Source of the DNA: Sphingobacteriia bacterium
GTDB taxonomy: Bacteria > Bacteroidota > Bacteroidia > Chitinophagales > Chitinophagaceae
Direction: 5' to 3'
Length of the DNA stretch: 64,000 bases
NCBI GenBank assembly: GCA_017304675.1
Contig: JAFKLS010000017.1
Location: forward strand, 434,001 to 498,000
In this document: positions 43,863 to 52,276 of the stretch, in pieces
Position numbering within the stretch: the first letter of the stretch is position 1
How the letters are laid out: each line of letters opens with the position of its first letter
Position numbers and translations under genes: made by a program
Notes under the pieces: model-generated
Seen by the model: only the letters and a program-made list of their open reading frames with translations
Database searches by the model: none
Told to the model about the DNA's origin: nothing

Positions 43863-45094
43863 TATAAAACCGGTTTCATTAGTGGACGATTGTCTTTTAA
43901 ATTTTCAGGTGTTAATCCGGGCATTATTTTTTCGGTTTTATCCATTAATGAGGTGATGAAACTTCTGAATAACAAAACCGCCGTCGGATTTTTTTCTATG
44001 ATCATAGAATACATGCTCACAGGATGGTAAGGCACATCTCCAAACTTGTCTTTATTCAAATCGTAGCCTTCATATTTATCCCAATAATTTTCGTTGAAGT
44101 TATTCAACACTAAAGAGCCATTGGTGGCCACGTCAAAAGTGTTAGCAATAAAATTATTGTGATGCAGGTTAATATCCATGCAACTTGCCTGTATCTTCAA
44201 AGCCCACCCATTGTGCTTGAAAGTGTTTTTTTGAAAATCAATTCTGCTGGCACCTTCCATATATACACCGGTTGTGTTATTTTCAAAAATGTTTCCCTGT
44301 CCGTAACTATCTGAAATTTCTTTGAATAAAATACCATAAGCACCATCACCCCAGTTTTTTCTAAAGAGATTGTTGAACATTTTTACTCCATGAGAAAACA
44401 TTACAGATACTCCGGAGCCGTTGCCTTCAAACGTGTTGGTAATATAAGTATCATCATTAGAAAACATAAAGTGCAAACCATAGCGAAGGTTTTCATGCGA
44501 AAAGTTTCGCCATATTAAGGAGTGGGTAACAAATTCAAAATAAATGCCGTCTCTGTGCCCGCTTACCGTATTGTTTATAATCTGTATGCTATCGCTTTTC
44601 CAACAATGAATGCCATTGCCGCTCTGCTGCTCTTCTTTCTGGTGTGCGACCAGCGTATTGTTTTTAATAACACAATCAATTCCATATTGCACATAAACAC
44701 CAAAAAAAGTGTCTTCCAAAATATTGTTGATGATGGTAACCTTATGTTTGTTGTAAATCTTTATCCCTGCATAATCTACTATACTTGAAATGGCGGAATG
44801 CTGCAACCTGAACCCATCAACGGTTACACTGTCTGCTTTAACGGAAATAATCTCGTATTTACTTTCGCCATCCAACAAAGGTTTATCCAGCCCCATTAAA
44901 TAAACAGGTTTATCAATCACCAGATTATGTTCTTTATATATGCCTTTTTCAACAAAAATGGTATCGTAACGTTTTGCAATAGCAATTGCTTCTGTAATGG
45001 TTGCAATATTTTTTTTACCGACACGAATGATATTGGCATTTGCAGTATTTACTGAAAAGAACAGTAAAAGCAATATGGTTAAATGCATATTCAT
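43862..45094 (-). CDS. nosD: Nitrous-oxide reductase maturation protein NosD
   Basis: NosD is a periplasmic parallel beta-helix protein that works with NosF and NosY in CuZ assembly. The 410-residue protein has a signal peptide (MNMHLTILLLLFFSVNTANA) and many right-handed beta-helix coils with the pattern NNTxxGVYVxxG (about 70-340). The start is decided by an ATGA overlap with the nosL stop (45091-45094). Confidence 0.93.
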   Translation of the reverse strand: MNMHLTILLLLFFSVNTANANIIRVGKKNIATITEAIAIAKRYDTIFVEKGIYKEHNLVIDKPVYLMGLDKPLLDGESKYEIISVKADSVTVDGFRLQHSAISSIVDYAGIKIYNKHKVTIINNILEDTFFGVYVQYGIDCVIKNNTLVAHQKEEQQSGNGIHCWKSDSIQIINNTVSGHRDGIYFEFVTHSLIWRNFSHENLRYGLHFMFSNDDTYITNTFEGNGSGVSVMFSHGVKMFNNLFRKNWGDGAYGILFKEISDSYGQGNIFENNTTGVYMEGASRIDFQKNTFKHNGWALKIQASCMDINLHHNNFIANTFDVATNGSLVLNNFNENYWDKYEGYDLNKDKFGDVPYHPVSMYSMIIEKNPTAVLLFRSFITSLMDKTEKIMPGLTPENLKDNRPLMKPVL

Positions 45095-46116
45095 TTCAAT
45101 AAGTCGTTCCACGCCAATGCGGTTACATTTTTATACAGTTCCAATTTTCCCGCTTCTTCTTTCTTAGTGAAGGCTGCTATATTTCCACTCATTGGGCTTT
45201 TAAATAATTCGCCCGATCTAAGTAAAAAAGCATTTTTAATATTAATAAATTGATGCTCATTGGAAAGGAAGTCTGTTACATAAATATCTTTCGTTTGGGT
45301 AATTTCTGCCGGATTGGATTTGATATATTCCAGTAAACAATGCATATCATCAAACTTTAAAATCCTGCCTTTTTTGGTAATGATTTCTGAGCCGAATTTT
45401 AAATCTGTTACCGTCATCTTACAATAAAAGCATTGGTCTTTTCCGGCAACAATGGGCTCAGGGTTTACAGTACAAGAAGAAAAAAACATCGTTGCAAAAA
45501 ACAGTACAACAACTGCAAGAGGAGTTTTTAGTTTTGTTTTCCGGATGAATGGAAACTCCCTGAGCAATACTAAAAACAATATAATACCAACACCAATAAA
45601 TACCCAGCCACCAATATCAGGAATAGAATACGCCCCAAAGTTCAATAGTTGTTTAAAGCCAATCAGCGGAGGCTGGTATGCCATACCGGGAACTTTTATT
45701 GCAGCATCAGGATTTAAATGATGCCCGTAATCGTATTCCCATCTCCAGAAATCTATCATAGCAATAACTCCGAATGCAACAAACAAAAAGAACGAAAGCC
45801 TGAACATTTTTTTATTATTTCTGATTCCAACAATAATAAACAGCAGAGCATAGCATACAACAATGTAAGGCAACACTACAAGCTCTGTAAAGTCTTCTTT
45901 ATGCAATGTTCTCATTCCAATATAATGGTTCAATCCATTTATGATATCAACATTACCGCCTAATTTGCTGGCATAAATATTCAACTCCAGCCCTTCAGGA
46001 TATTGTGGGGCATCTAACTGTATTTTCCAGATTGGTGTAAACAAAACTGCAATAAGAGCAATTCCCGATAACAAAATGACAACCCTGTTAACGCTCTTTA
46101 ATTTATTGCTTTTCAT
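45091..46116 (-). CDS. nosL: NosL copper chaperone fused to an N-terminal membrane domain
   Basis: NosL brings copper to NosZ. The C-terminal half (about 215-341) is NosL: a lipobox-like SSC at 215, then AGKDQCFYCKMTV (Cys229, Cys232, Met234, the copper site) and KFDDMHCLLEYI. The first 210 residues are an added domain with about four or five helices (12-28, 82-98, 105-122, 168-186, 197-213), which places the chaperone at the membrane without a free lipoprotein form. Proximal to nosZ after 50 bp. Confidence 0.88.
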   Translation of the reverse strand: MKSNKLKSVNRVVILLSGIALIAVLFTPIWKIQLDAPQYPEGLELNIYASKLGGNVDIINGLNHYIGMRTLHKEDFTELVVLPYIVVCYALLFIIVGIRNNKKMFRLSFFLFVAFGVIAMIDFWRWEYDYGHHLNPDAAIKVPGMAYQPPLIGFKQLLNFGAYSIPDIGGWVFIGVGIILFLVLLREFPFIRKTKLKTPLAVVVLFFATMFFSSCTVNPEPIVAGKDQCFYCKMTVTDLKFGSEIITKKGRILKFDDMHCLLEYIKSNPAEITQTKDIYVTDFLSNEHQFINIKNAFLLRSGELFKSPMSGNIAAFTKKEEAGKLELYKNVTALAWNDLLK

Positions 46117-46166
46117 AATAAAGAATTGAAATGAGGGCTTTTTGCAGCCCTCATTATCTTAAAAAT

Positions 46167-48152
46167 TTATTTACCGTTTGTGCTATCTGCTTTCGGCAAA
46201 TTTTTTCCTGTGTTAAAGAGTAGCGGAATGTTACTGCCAGCTACCGAAACACGGATATAGCCCTGCATTTCCTGGTGCAAAGCACTACAGAAATCTGTAC
46301 AGTACATTGGGAATATACCCGCTTTTTCAGGAACCCATTTTAAGGTTTGCGTTTCACCAGGCATAATTAAAAGTTCTGCATTGGAAGCACCTTTAATGGC
46401 AAAGCCATGAGGCAGATCCCAGTCCTGCTCAATATTGGTAATATGGAAATACACTTCATCTCCAACCCTTACACCTTCAATATTGTCTGGTGTAAAGTGA
46501 GAGCGAATGGCTGTCATATACACATGCACTTTATTACCTTCCCTAACAACTTTCGACTGGCCTTCTCCTTTCGTAATAAAATGGTGTACATTCTCTTCTA
46601 TGTTATAAAATTTAAGTGAATTGTTTTTAATCAGGTCTGCAGAAACAGCTTGGGCATAGTGTGGTTCGCCAATGGTAGGAAAATCCAGTATCAATTGCAT
46701 CTTCTCTCCGCTAATATCGTACAGCTGTGCACTTTGCGATAATTCAGGGCCAGTTGGTAAATAACGATCTTTCGTTATTTTGTTATAAGCGATTACATAT
46801 TTAGCGTTTGGTTTTTTAGTATCGCCGCCGGGAACACATAAGTGGCCCACAGAGTAATAAGTAGGTGCCCTATCTACAACTTTTAAATCTTTAATATTCC
46901 ATTTAACTACTTCAGAAGAAACAAAGAAAGAAGTGTATGCGTTCCCCTTCCCATCAAATTCTGTATGCAAAGGCCCTAAACCCGGTTTTTGAACTTCTCC
47001 ATATAGAGCCGATTCATATTTTATTACCGGAATACCATCGTACTCTCCGGCAAAGTCTTTTGCCGCAATGGCTTTCTGCATCTTATCGAAACTGAATACA
47101 GGGATGAGGGCAGCTAGTTTCCCACTTCCTACAATGTACTCTCCTGTAGGGTCTACATCGCAACCATGCGGAGATTTGGGGCAGGGGATAAAATAACAAA
47201 TATCTTTTAGTTCTTTTGTATCCAATACCACCACTTCTGTTTTCATTTCAGAGTTTGCTGTATGTGTTTTTTCGTTGTAAACATTGTGGGCATATTTCAC
47301 GCTTTGCTTTCTTCCTTTACCGGCTTTCAGGTATTCTTCCGCTTTTTTCCAGTTAACCGCCATTATGAAATCTTTATCGCGCTGCGAAGCATTCACTTCC
47401 AATAATGTATTAGCCTGCTCTGTGTTGTAACAGGAAAAAAAGAACCATCCGTGAGATTTTCCTTTTCCAGCATGGCTTAGATCAAAATTAACAGCAGGGC
47501 ATTGTAATTGAAAAGCAATATCCATCTTGCCATCTTCTTTTCCTACACTAATAAAGCTTATGGTTCCTTTAAAGTTTTTCTTGTACGTATTAATGGGTAC
47601 ATCTCCATTAACATCATCCGGTGGTACACTAAATCTTGTACCGGCCACCACATATTCTGTATTTTCTGTGATGAAAGGGGAGCTATGGTTACCAGCGCTG
47701 TTGGGTATTTCTATTATTTCTGTTGTTCGAAAGGTTTTAAGATCTATCCGTGCTACACGTGGCGTGTTGTTTGCGTTTGCAAAAACCCAGCGCCCATCTA
47801 TTTCTCCATTGGTTTGAGACAGATCCAGATGGTGCTCATCATCCCAGGGAATAAAGCCATGAGAAGTATTGAGCATTGGTTTTGTTTCTTCAGAATAACC
47901 ATATCCTTTTTCCGGATCAAGAGAAAAAACAGGAATCACTCTTAACAGCCTGCCGCTTGGTAATCCGTATACACTTACCTGACCACTAAAACCACCGGAA
48001 ACAAAATTGTAAAACTCATCGTACTTACCAGGGGGTACGTATGCTTTTTGTGCAGCATCTGCACTAACAACATTACCAGCAGATTTTGGTTTACAGGAAT
48101 AAAGCCCTGCAACAAACGCAATCGTAATTACTACAAAATATTTTTTTTTCAT
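46167..48152 (-). CDS. nosZ: Nitrous-oxide reductase, clade II (lipoprotein/Sec type)
   Basis: NosZ reduces N2O to N2. The 661-residue protein has a Sec lipoprotein signal (GLYSC, Cys about 20) and not a Tat signal, which marks clade II. A seven-blade propeller holds CuZ: FIPWDDEHHLDLSQTNGEIDGRW, LSHAGKGKSHGWFF, KSPHGCDVDPTG and LGPLHTEFDGKG supply histidines. The C-terminal cupredoxin domain has CuA with PMYCTDFCSALHQEMQGY. The ATG at 48152 is chosen over a GTG two codons before. Electrons probably come from the cytochrome c encoded just upstream. Confidence 0.96.
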   Translation of the reverse strand: MKKKYFVVITIAFVAGLYSCKPKSAGNVVSADAAQKAYVPPGKYDEFYNFVSGGFSGQVSVYGLPSGRLLRVIPVFSLDPEKGYGYSEETKPMLNTSHGFIPWDDEHHLDLSQTNGEIDGRWVFANANNTPRVARIDLKTFRTTEIIEIPNSAGNHSSPFITENTEYVVAGTRFSVPPDDVNGDVPINTYKKNFKGTISFISVGKEDGKMDIAFQLQCPAVNFDLSHAGKGKSHGWFFFSCYNTEQANTLLEVNASQRDKDFIMAVNWKKAEEYLKAGKGRKQSVKYAHNVYNEKTHTANSEMKTEVVVLDTKELKDICYFIPCPKSPHGCDVDPTGEYIVGSGKLAALIPVFSFDKMQKAIAAKDFAGEYDGIPVIKYESALYGEVQKPGLGPLHTEFDGKGNAYTSFFVSSEVVKWNIKDLKVVDRAPTYYSVGHLCVPGGDTKKPNAKYVIAYNKITKDRYLPTGPELSQSAQLYDISGEKMQLILDFPTIGEPHYAQAVSADLIKNNSLKFYNIEENVHHFITKGEGQSKVVREGNKVHVYMTAIRSHFTPDNIEGVRVGDEVYFHITNIEQDWDLPHGFAIKGASNAELLIMPGETQTLKWVPEKAGIFPMYCTDFCSALHQEMQGYIRVSVAGSNIPLLFNTGKNLPKADSTNGK

Positions 48153-48182
48153 ATACACTGTTATTAGTTAAAGGAGATAAGG

Positions 48183-48668
48183 TTATTTAATGCCATCGTT
48201 TTTACGCATGTATTCATAAATGTTTCTTGCATCTTCATCGCTCAGGTTCTGATTAGGCATTCTTACCAAACAGATTTCAAGCATGGCCTGTGCTTTTGGA
48301 TCTTTATCAAGCATGGCATCTGTATTGGTAGCAAAATTCATGATCCAGTCTGCTGTATGGCGGGAAGTAACACCTTTCCAACCGGGCCCAACTAATTTTT
48401 CATCGGTGAGTTTATGGCAGCTACTGCATTTTACATTGTATACTTTTTCTCCTGCTGTTGCTTTGGCACCATCTAACCCTGCAGGTATTTCTACGTTCTT
48501 AAACTTACCTTCCCCTCTATTGGGATCATAAGAAGGGTTACCGCTTGCAGAAGCAGCCTCCTTAGATTGTGCGTTATCTGTTCCCGAAGGGTTTGAAGTT
48601 GCTCCGCCGCCACATGCTATTAACAACAAAAAGGCAGAAACCGGTAGCAGAAAGAATGCTTTTTTCAT
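48183..48668 (-). CDS. Lipoprotein cytochrome c, probable NosZ electron donor
   Basis: A 161-residue monoheme cytochrome with a lipobox (LLIAC, Cys about 19) and Gly/Ser-rich spacer. The heme motif is VKCSSCHKLTDEKLVGPGWKGV (CSSCH near 80) and the Met ligand lies in RMPNQNLSDEDARNIYEYM. As the first gene of the nos operon it is the likely electron carrier to NosZ. A promoter-like TAATCTTG is at 48688-48695 on the minus strand. Confidence 0.9.
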   Translation of the reverse strand: MKKAFFLLPVSAFLLLIACGGGATSNPSGTDNAQSKEAASASGNPSYDPNRGEGKFKNVEIPAGLDGAKATAGEKVYNVKCSSCHKLTDEKLVGPGWKGVTSRHTADWIMNFATNTDAMLDKDPKAQAMLEICLVRMPNQNLSDEDARNIYEYMRKNDGIK

Positions 48669-48687
48669 TTGAAATATTTTTAAGGAG

Positions 48688-48695
48688 CAAGATTA
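48688..48695 (-). promoter_or_regulatory. Promoter-like element of the nos operon
   Basis: On the minus strand TAATCTTG differs from TAnnTTTG at one position and is 19 bases before the cytochrome c ATG. The same octamer precedes the tRNA-like RNA at 16492. Confidence 0.35.
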
Positions 48696-48724
48696 GAAAT
48701 GAAAAAAAAGATGCTTTATGCGTG

Positions 48725-48736
48725 CAATCATAATCA
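48725..48736. promoter_or_regulatory. Possible Crp/Fnr site, imperfect
   Basis: On the minus strand TGATTATGATTG matches nine of twelve bases of the perfect palindrome TGATTATAATCA found at 49496. Its centre is about 45-50 bp upstream of the start site inferred for the nos operon, near the usual activator position. Confidence 0.35.
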
Positions 48737-48787
48737 AGAAAAATGTTTAATTTAAAACACAAGAGCAGGCACCGTTTTTATATATAC

Positions 48788-48801
48788 ATGACAAAAATCA
48801 T
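48788..48801. promoter_or_regulatory. Candidate Crp/Fnr-family operator
   Basis: ATGACAAAAATCAT has half-sites ATGA and TCAT separated by six bases, the geometry of Crp/Fnr operators. GACAAAAATCA is repeated at 48812-48822. It lies in the divergent region between the nos operon and the Crp-type gene. Confidence 0.4.
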
Positions 48802-48883
48802 ATTTTAAAAAGACAAAAATCAGCTTCACTACAAACAAACATTTTTTGTTTTGATGCTGCATAGTTTATTAAGTTATACATGT

Positions 48884-49483
48884 ATGATTGATATTGAGAT
48901 TTTATTGGCCTGGGGTGCTGTTTATAAACCTGCAAGTGCAGAAGAAATAATTTTTCAGGAAGGCAATCCCTGTAATTTTTACTATCAGCTAATAGAAGGA
49001 AGCATTCGCTGGGTAAACATTGATGAGTCAGGTAAAGAATTTATACAGATAATGGTGCAACCCAATGAGCCTTTCGGCATATTGCCATTGTTTGACAATG
49101 AACCTTATGCAGCAACTGCCATTACCAATACAGACTCGCTGTTATTAAGGCTTCACCAATCTACATTCTTACAAATGCTGAAAGAACACCCGGAAATACA
49201 TGTTAAATTTTCTACGCACCTGGCAGGCATGGTAAGAAATAGGTTTTCCATATTAAAAGCTATTGCTCTTAACAATCCTGAACACACCATTTCTTATTTG
49301 CTGCAAAACTTTAAAGAGAAGAACCAGCATATTTGCCCCAAATGCCAGCAGCTTAAATTAACAAGACAACAGATAGCCGGAATGACCGGCTTAAGAGTAG
49401 AAACCGTTATTCGTACCATGCGCCAAATGCACCACAAAGGTCTTATAAAAATTAAACACGGTAAAGTATACCTGTTTAGTTAA
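48884..49483 (+). CDS. Crp/Fnr family regulator of the nitrogen-oxide island
   Basis: A regulator of about 199 residues with an N-terminal cyclic-nucleotide-binding-like jelly roll (YKPASAEEIIFQEGNPCNFYYQLIEGSIRWV to about 125) and a C-terminal winged helix (LKLTRQQIAGMTGLRVETVIRTMRQMHHKGLI). Just before the helix-turn-helix it carries HICPKCQQ, a CxxC pair that could bind Fe-S, zinc or act in redox sensing; a further Cys lies at the GNPC site. I place the start at ATG 48884, matching where relatives begin; an ATG at 48854 gives ten more residues. Divergent from nos, upstream of the His-rich membrane protein and ric. Confidence 0.88.
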   Translation: MIDIEILLAWGAVYKPASAEEIIFQEGNPCNFYYQLIEGSIRWVNIDESGKEFIQIMVQPNEPFGILPLFDNEPYAATAITNTDSLLLRLHQSTFLQMLKEHPEIHVKFSTHLAGMVRNRFSILKAIALNNPEHTISYLLQNFKEKNQHICPKCQQLKLTRQQIAGMTGLRVETVIRTMRQMHHKGLIKIKHGKVYLFS

Positions 49484-49495
49484 TTGTTATTGTTG

Positions 49496-49507
49496 TGATT
49501 ATAATCA
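49496..49507. promoter_or_regulatory. Perfect palindrome, candidate Crp/Fnr operator
   Basis: TGATTATAATCA is a perfect 12-base palindrome of the TGA-N6-TCA form, between the regulator gene and the membrane-protein gene, 43 bp before its ATG. Confidence 0.45.
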
Positions 49508-49549
49508 TACCCCTTGTATTTCCTGTTTTGTTCTTTTGTTAAAAAAGAA

Positions 49550-50776
49550 ATGTTCTATTCTACCAATAAATGGGTGCGGATTCCTTTGTTTAATTTTCTT
49601 TTAACTGCTTTTATTGGTGTAATCCTCCGCTATAAGATTGCTTTTTCATTACCTTTTGTTCATCAGAAAAATTTATTGCACGGCCATTCTCATTTTGCTT
49701 TTTCAGGTTGGGTTTCACAAATATTAATGTTTCTAATAGTAAAACACCTTACTGCAAACAAGGAGTTTCCTAAAAAGTACGAAAGGCTATTATGGATAAA
49801 TTTTTTTACAGCTACCGGTATGCTTATAACATTCATCATACAGGGCTATGGCTTATTTTCCATTATTTTCTCAATCATCTCTATTCTTATTTCTTATCTG
49901 TTTGCATTGTATGTTCTGAAAGATATTAAGCAGCAGGCTGTTGTCAGGCCATCATACCTGTTTATAAAAGCCGCAATATTTTTCAATACCTTGTCTTCTT
50001 TAGGTGCATTTAGCCTGGCGTTTATAATGGCCAATAAAATTGTACACCAGGAATTTTCTCTGCTCTCCGTTTATTTTTTTCTGCATTTTCAATATAACGG
50101 GTGGTTTTTATTTGCATGTATGGGTTTACTGGCCGGCGCAATTGAACAATATTTACAAAACTTCAAAAAGCTACGTACTGCTTTTTGGATGCTGTTTGTT
50201 TCATGTATCCCATCCTTTTTCTTATCGGCACTTTGGTTAAAATTACCGTGGCTGATACATTTGCTTATACTTATTTCGGCATTTGTGCAATTAATCGGTT
50301 GGTGTTTTTTTCTCAAAACAATTACCCATCAAAAAATATTCTTTAATTCCATTTCCAGCATTTCGCGTATGTTGTTATTGCTCAGCGGCACTGCGGCAAC
50401 AATAAAATTTTTATTACAATTAGGTTCACTGGCTCCCTCTCTAAGTACTTTGGCTTTTGGTTTCAGGCCAATTGTTATTGGCTACCTGCATCTTGTATTT
50501 TTAGGAGCAATCAGCATTTTCATTGTTGCTTATTGCAGTGTTTTTTTCATGCTACATACACGCCGGAGGTTAAGAGCAGGCATTTTTATTTTAACGATAG
50601 GAGTTATTTTGAATGAATTCATTTTAATGATACAAGGCCTGGCAGACATATATTATATTTTTATCCCTAATCTAAATATTGCTTTGCTCTGTGTTGCAAT
50701 TGTTATGTTTATTGGGCTGGTGTTGATCAATTTATCGCTTTCAGGAAATTCGGCTAAAGTATGCTCCCAATCATAA
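49550..50776 (+). CDS. Polytopic His-rich membrane protein, distantly like heme-copper oxidase subunit I
   Basis: I cannot give a firm family. The 408-residue protein has about 12 hydrophobic helices. Histidines sit inside helices at telling places: LLHGHSHFAFSGW (His44, 46, 48), FFLHFQYNGWF (His179) and IGYLHLVFLGA (His314). This recalls the heme ligand helices of heme-copper oxidases and nitric-oxide reductases, but the HPEVY and double-His CuB motifs are missing. It lies between the Crp-type regulator and ric, so a membrane heme protein that handles NO or O2 is a fair guess. ATG 49550 is chosen over an upstream TTG. Confidence 0.7.
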   Translation: MFYSTNKWVRIPLFNFLLTAFIGVILRYKIAFSLPFVHQKNLLHGHSHFAFSGWVSQILMFLIVKHLTANKEFPKKYERLLWINFFTATGMLITFIIQGYGLFSIIFSIISILISYLFALYVLKDIKQQAVVRPSYLFIKAAIFFNTLSSLGAFSLAFIMANKIVHQEFSLLSVYFFLHFQYNGWFLFACMGLLAGAIEQYLQNFKKLRTAFWMLFVSCIPSFFLSALWLKLPWLIHLLILISAFVQLIGWCFFLKTITHQKIFFNSISSISRMLLLLSGTAATIKFLLQLGSLAPSLSTLAFGFRPIVIGYLHLVFLGAISIFIVAYCSVFFMLHTRRRLRAGIFILTIGVILNEFILMIQGLADIYYIFIPNLNIALLCVAIVMFIGLVLINLSLSGNSAKVCSQS

Positions 50777-50820
50777 CCCATGCATATTTGTCTTTGCAAT
50801 TTTGAGGAAACAAAAACATC

Positions 50821-51513
50821 ATGAATAGTTTAACCGGTCAAACATTAGCCGCCATTGTTACCAACAATCATCGGGCTGCAACAGTATTTGAAAAATACAG
50901 TTTAGATTTTTGTTGTAAAGGAAAAAGAAGCCTGGCAGAAGCCTGTGCTGAAAAAAATATTGTGCAGGGAGATGTTATTAATGATTTATTAAATCAACTC
51001 TCCGAACAGCCCAAACACATTCCCTTTGCGGAAATGACCAACGAACAATTAATAAGTTATATTCTTATCCGCCATCACTTTTATGTAAAACAGTCTATGC
51101 CAACAATCAACATGCACCTGCAAAAAGTTGCTGTAAAACATGGTGAGAGGTTTCCATACATGCTTAAAGTATGGGAGTTGTTTAAACACTTAGAACAGGA
51201 TATGCTAATGCACCTGCATAAAGAAGAGGTTATATTGTTTCCAAGAATAAAAGAATTAAATAGTGAGCCAATATCTGGCAACATTGCTTCCATTAAAAAC
51301 CCTATTCATGTTATGGAAGCAGAGCATGACGAAGCAGGAGAGTTAATGTATAAGATAAGAACTCTTACCAATAATTATGAAATACCGGAAAATGCCTGTA
51401 CCACATTTAAAGTTGTTTTGGGAGAGTTGAAAGAATTTGAAGAAGACCTGCACCAACATGTTCACTTAGAAAACAATATTTTGTTCCCTAATTCTTTAGC
51501 CTTATTTGTTTAA
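50821..51513 (+). CDS. ric: Iron-sulfur cluster repair di-iron protein Ric (ScdA/YtfE)
   Basis: Ric repairs Fe-S clusters damaged by NO or oxidants and can reduce NO. The 230-residue protein has the N-terminal ScdA domain with the double Cys YSLDFCCKGKRSLAEAC (about 27-43) and a hemerythrin domain: IRHHFYVKQ, LMHLHKEEVILFPRI, VMEAEHDEAGELM and LHQHVHLENNILFP give the di-iron ligands. It is 44 bp after the His-rich membrane protein gene and probably co-transcribed. A strong terminator follows. Confidence 0.95.
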   Translation: MNSLTGQTLAAIVTNNHRAATVFEKYSLDFCCKGKRSLAEACAEKNIVQGDVINDLLNQLSEQPKHIPFAEMTNEQLISYILIRHHFYVKQSMPTINMHLQKVAVKHGERFPYMLKVWELFKHLEQDMLMHLHKEEVILFPRIKELNSEPISGNIASIKNPIHVMEAEHDEAGELMYKIRTLTNNYEIPENACTTFKVVLGELKEFEEDLHQHVHLENNILFPNSLALFV

Positions 51514-51532
51514 GAAAAGATTGCATATACCC

Positions 51533-51560
51533 GTAAAGAAAGCAACGTTGCTTTCTTTAC
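51533..51560. terminator. Perfect 28-base palindrome, bidirectional terminator
   Basis: GTAAAGAAAGCAAC (51533-51546) and its exact inverse at 51547-51560 lie between the convergent ric and DsbD-N-like genes. The arms carry CTTTCTTT on both strands. Confidence 0.7.
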
Positions 51561-51585
51561 CAGGTTCACTAAAACAGATATACTG

Positions 51586-52062
51586 TTATTTGTATTTTTT
51601 GTGAAAGGCGAAAAAAGCATATTCTGTTAAACGCTTGCGTTCCGTTTGCCCGGAAGAAGATTGGTTACATATACCATAATCTATTTTGCCTGTTAAAACA
51701 GTTTCCCTGTTCATTCTAATATATACCAGTTTTGTAAACTCCACTTTATGTTCATAATACTTTGCCGTAAGGCTGGTACTTTTTTCCAGAATAGTTTGCA
51801 GTACTCCTTTTTCTTTAACTTCTTCTTCAGCAATTATTATATCATTGTTCGGTTTAAAGGTTATAACAGTTTTAAAAGGAAAATTCGTTTCGTTATACAA
51901 AGAGTATAGATACCAGGAAGGGCTCATTCTGGCAACCATATGCAACTGGTAAACGGTATCTTTTATTTTGGTAGAATAAAACTCCCAGTTAACAGGATTT
52001 CCCTGTGAGCGAGAGGTATAGCTGCAGCACAGCATTGCAAGAAGAACAACAAGAGTTCTCAT
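51586..52062 (-). CDS. Stand-alone DsbD N-terminal-domain-like exported protein
   Basis: A 158-residue exported protein: signal peptide then NPVNWEFYSTKIKDTVYQLHMVARMSPSWYLYSLY, which matches the start of the DsbD/CcdA-linked N-terminal immunoglobulin-like domain. In DsbD this domain carries a redox Cys pair; here the matching region reads KIDYGICNQSSSGQTERKRL, with only one Cys. So it probably does not do disulfide exchange in the usual way. No transmembrane or thioredoxin domain follows. Confidence 0.75.
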   Translation of the reverse strand: MRTLVVLLAMLCCSYTSRSQGNPVNWEFYSTKIKDTVYQLHMVARMSPSWYLYSLYNETNFPFKTVITFKPNNDIIIAEEEVKEKGVLQTILEKSTSLTAKYYEHKVEFTKLVYIRMNRETVLTGKIDYGICNQSSSGQTERKRLTEYAFFAFHKKYK

Positions 52063-52276
52063 AAAATGATGGGGGTGGTTAATTTATGTTCTTTCCTTTC
52101 ACAGGCAGGCTCTCGTTGTACTAGGTTTTTCAGGCCAGTAATTTGTAAACACTATCAGCCATTGCAGGATTGTTGGAACAAGTATCAGTGAAGTAAAGAA
52201 ACACATAAAACAAGAACTATGCAAGTAATGTAATGCATATTCTTTTTGTTAATACATGCCTGGCCGTTAACATTAT

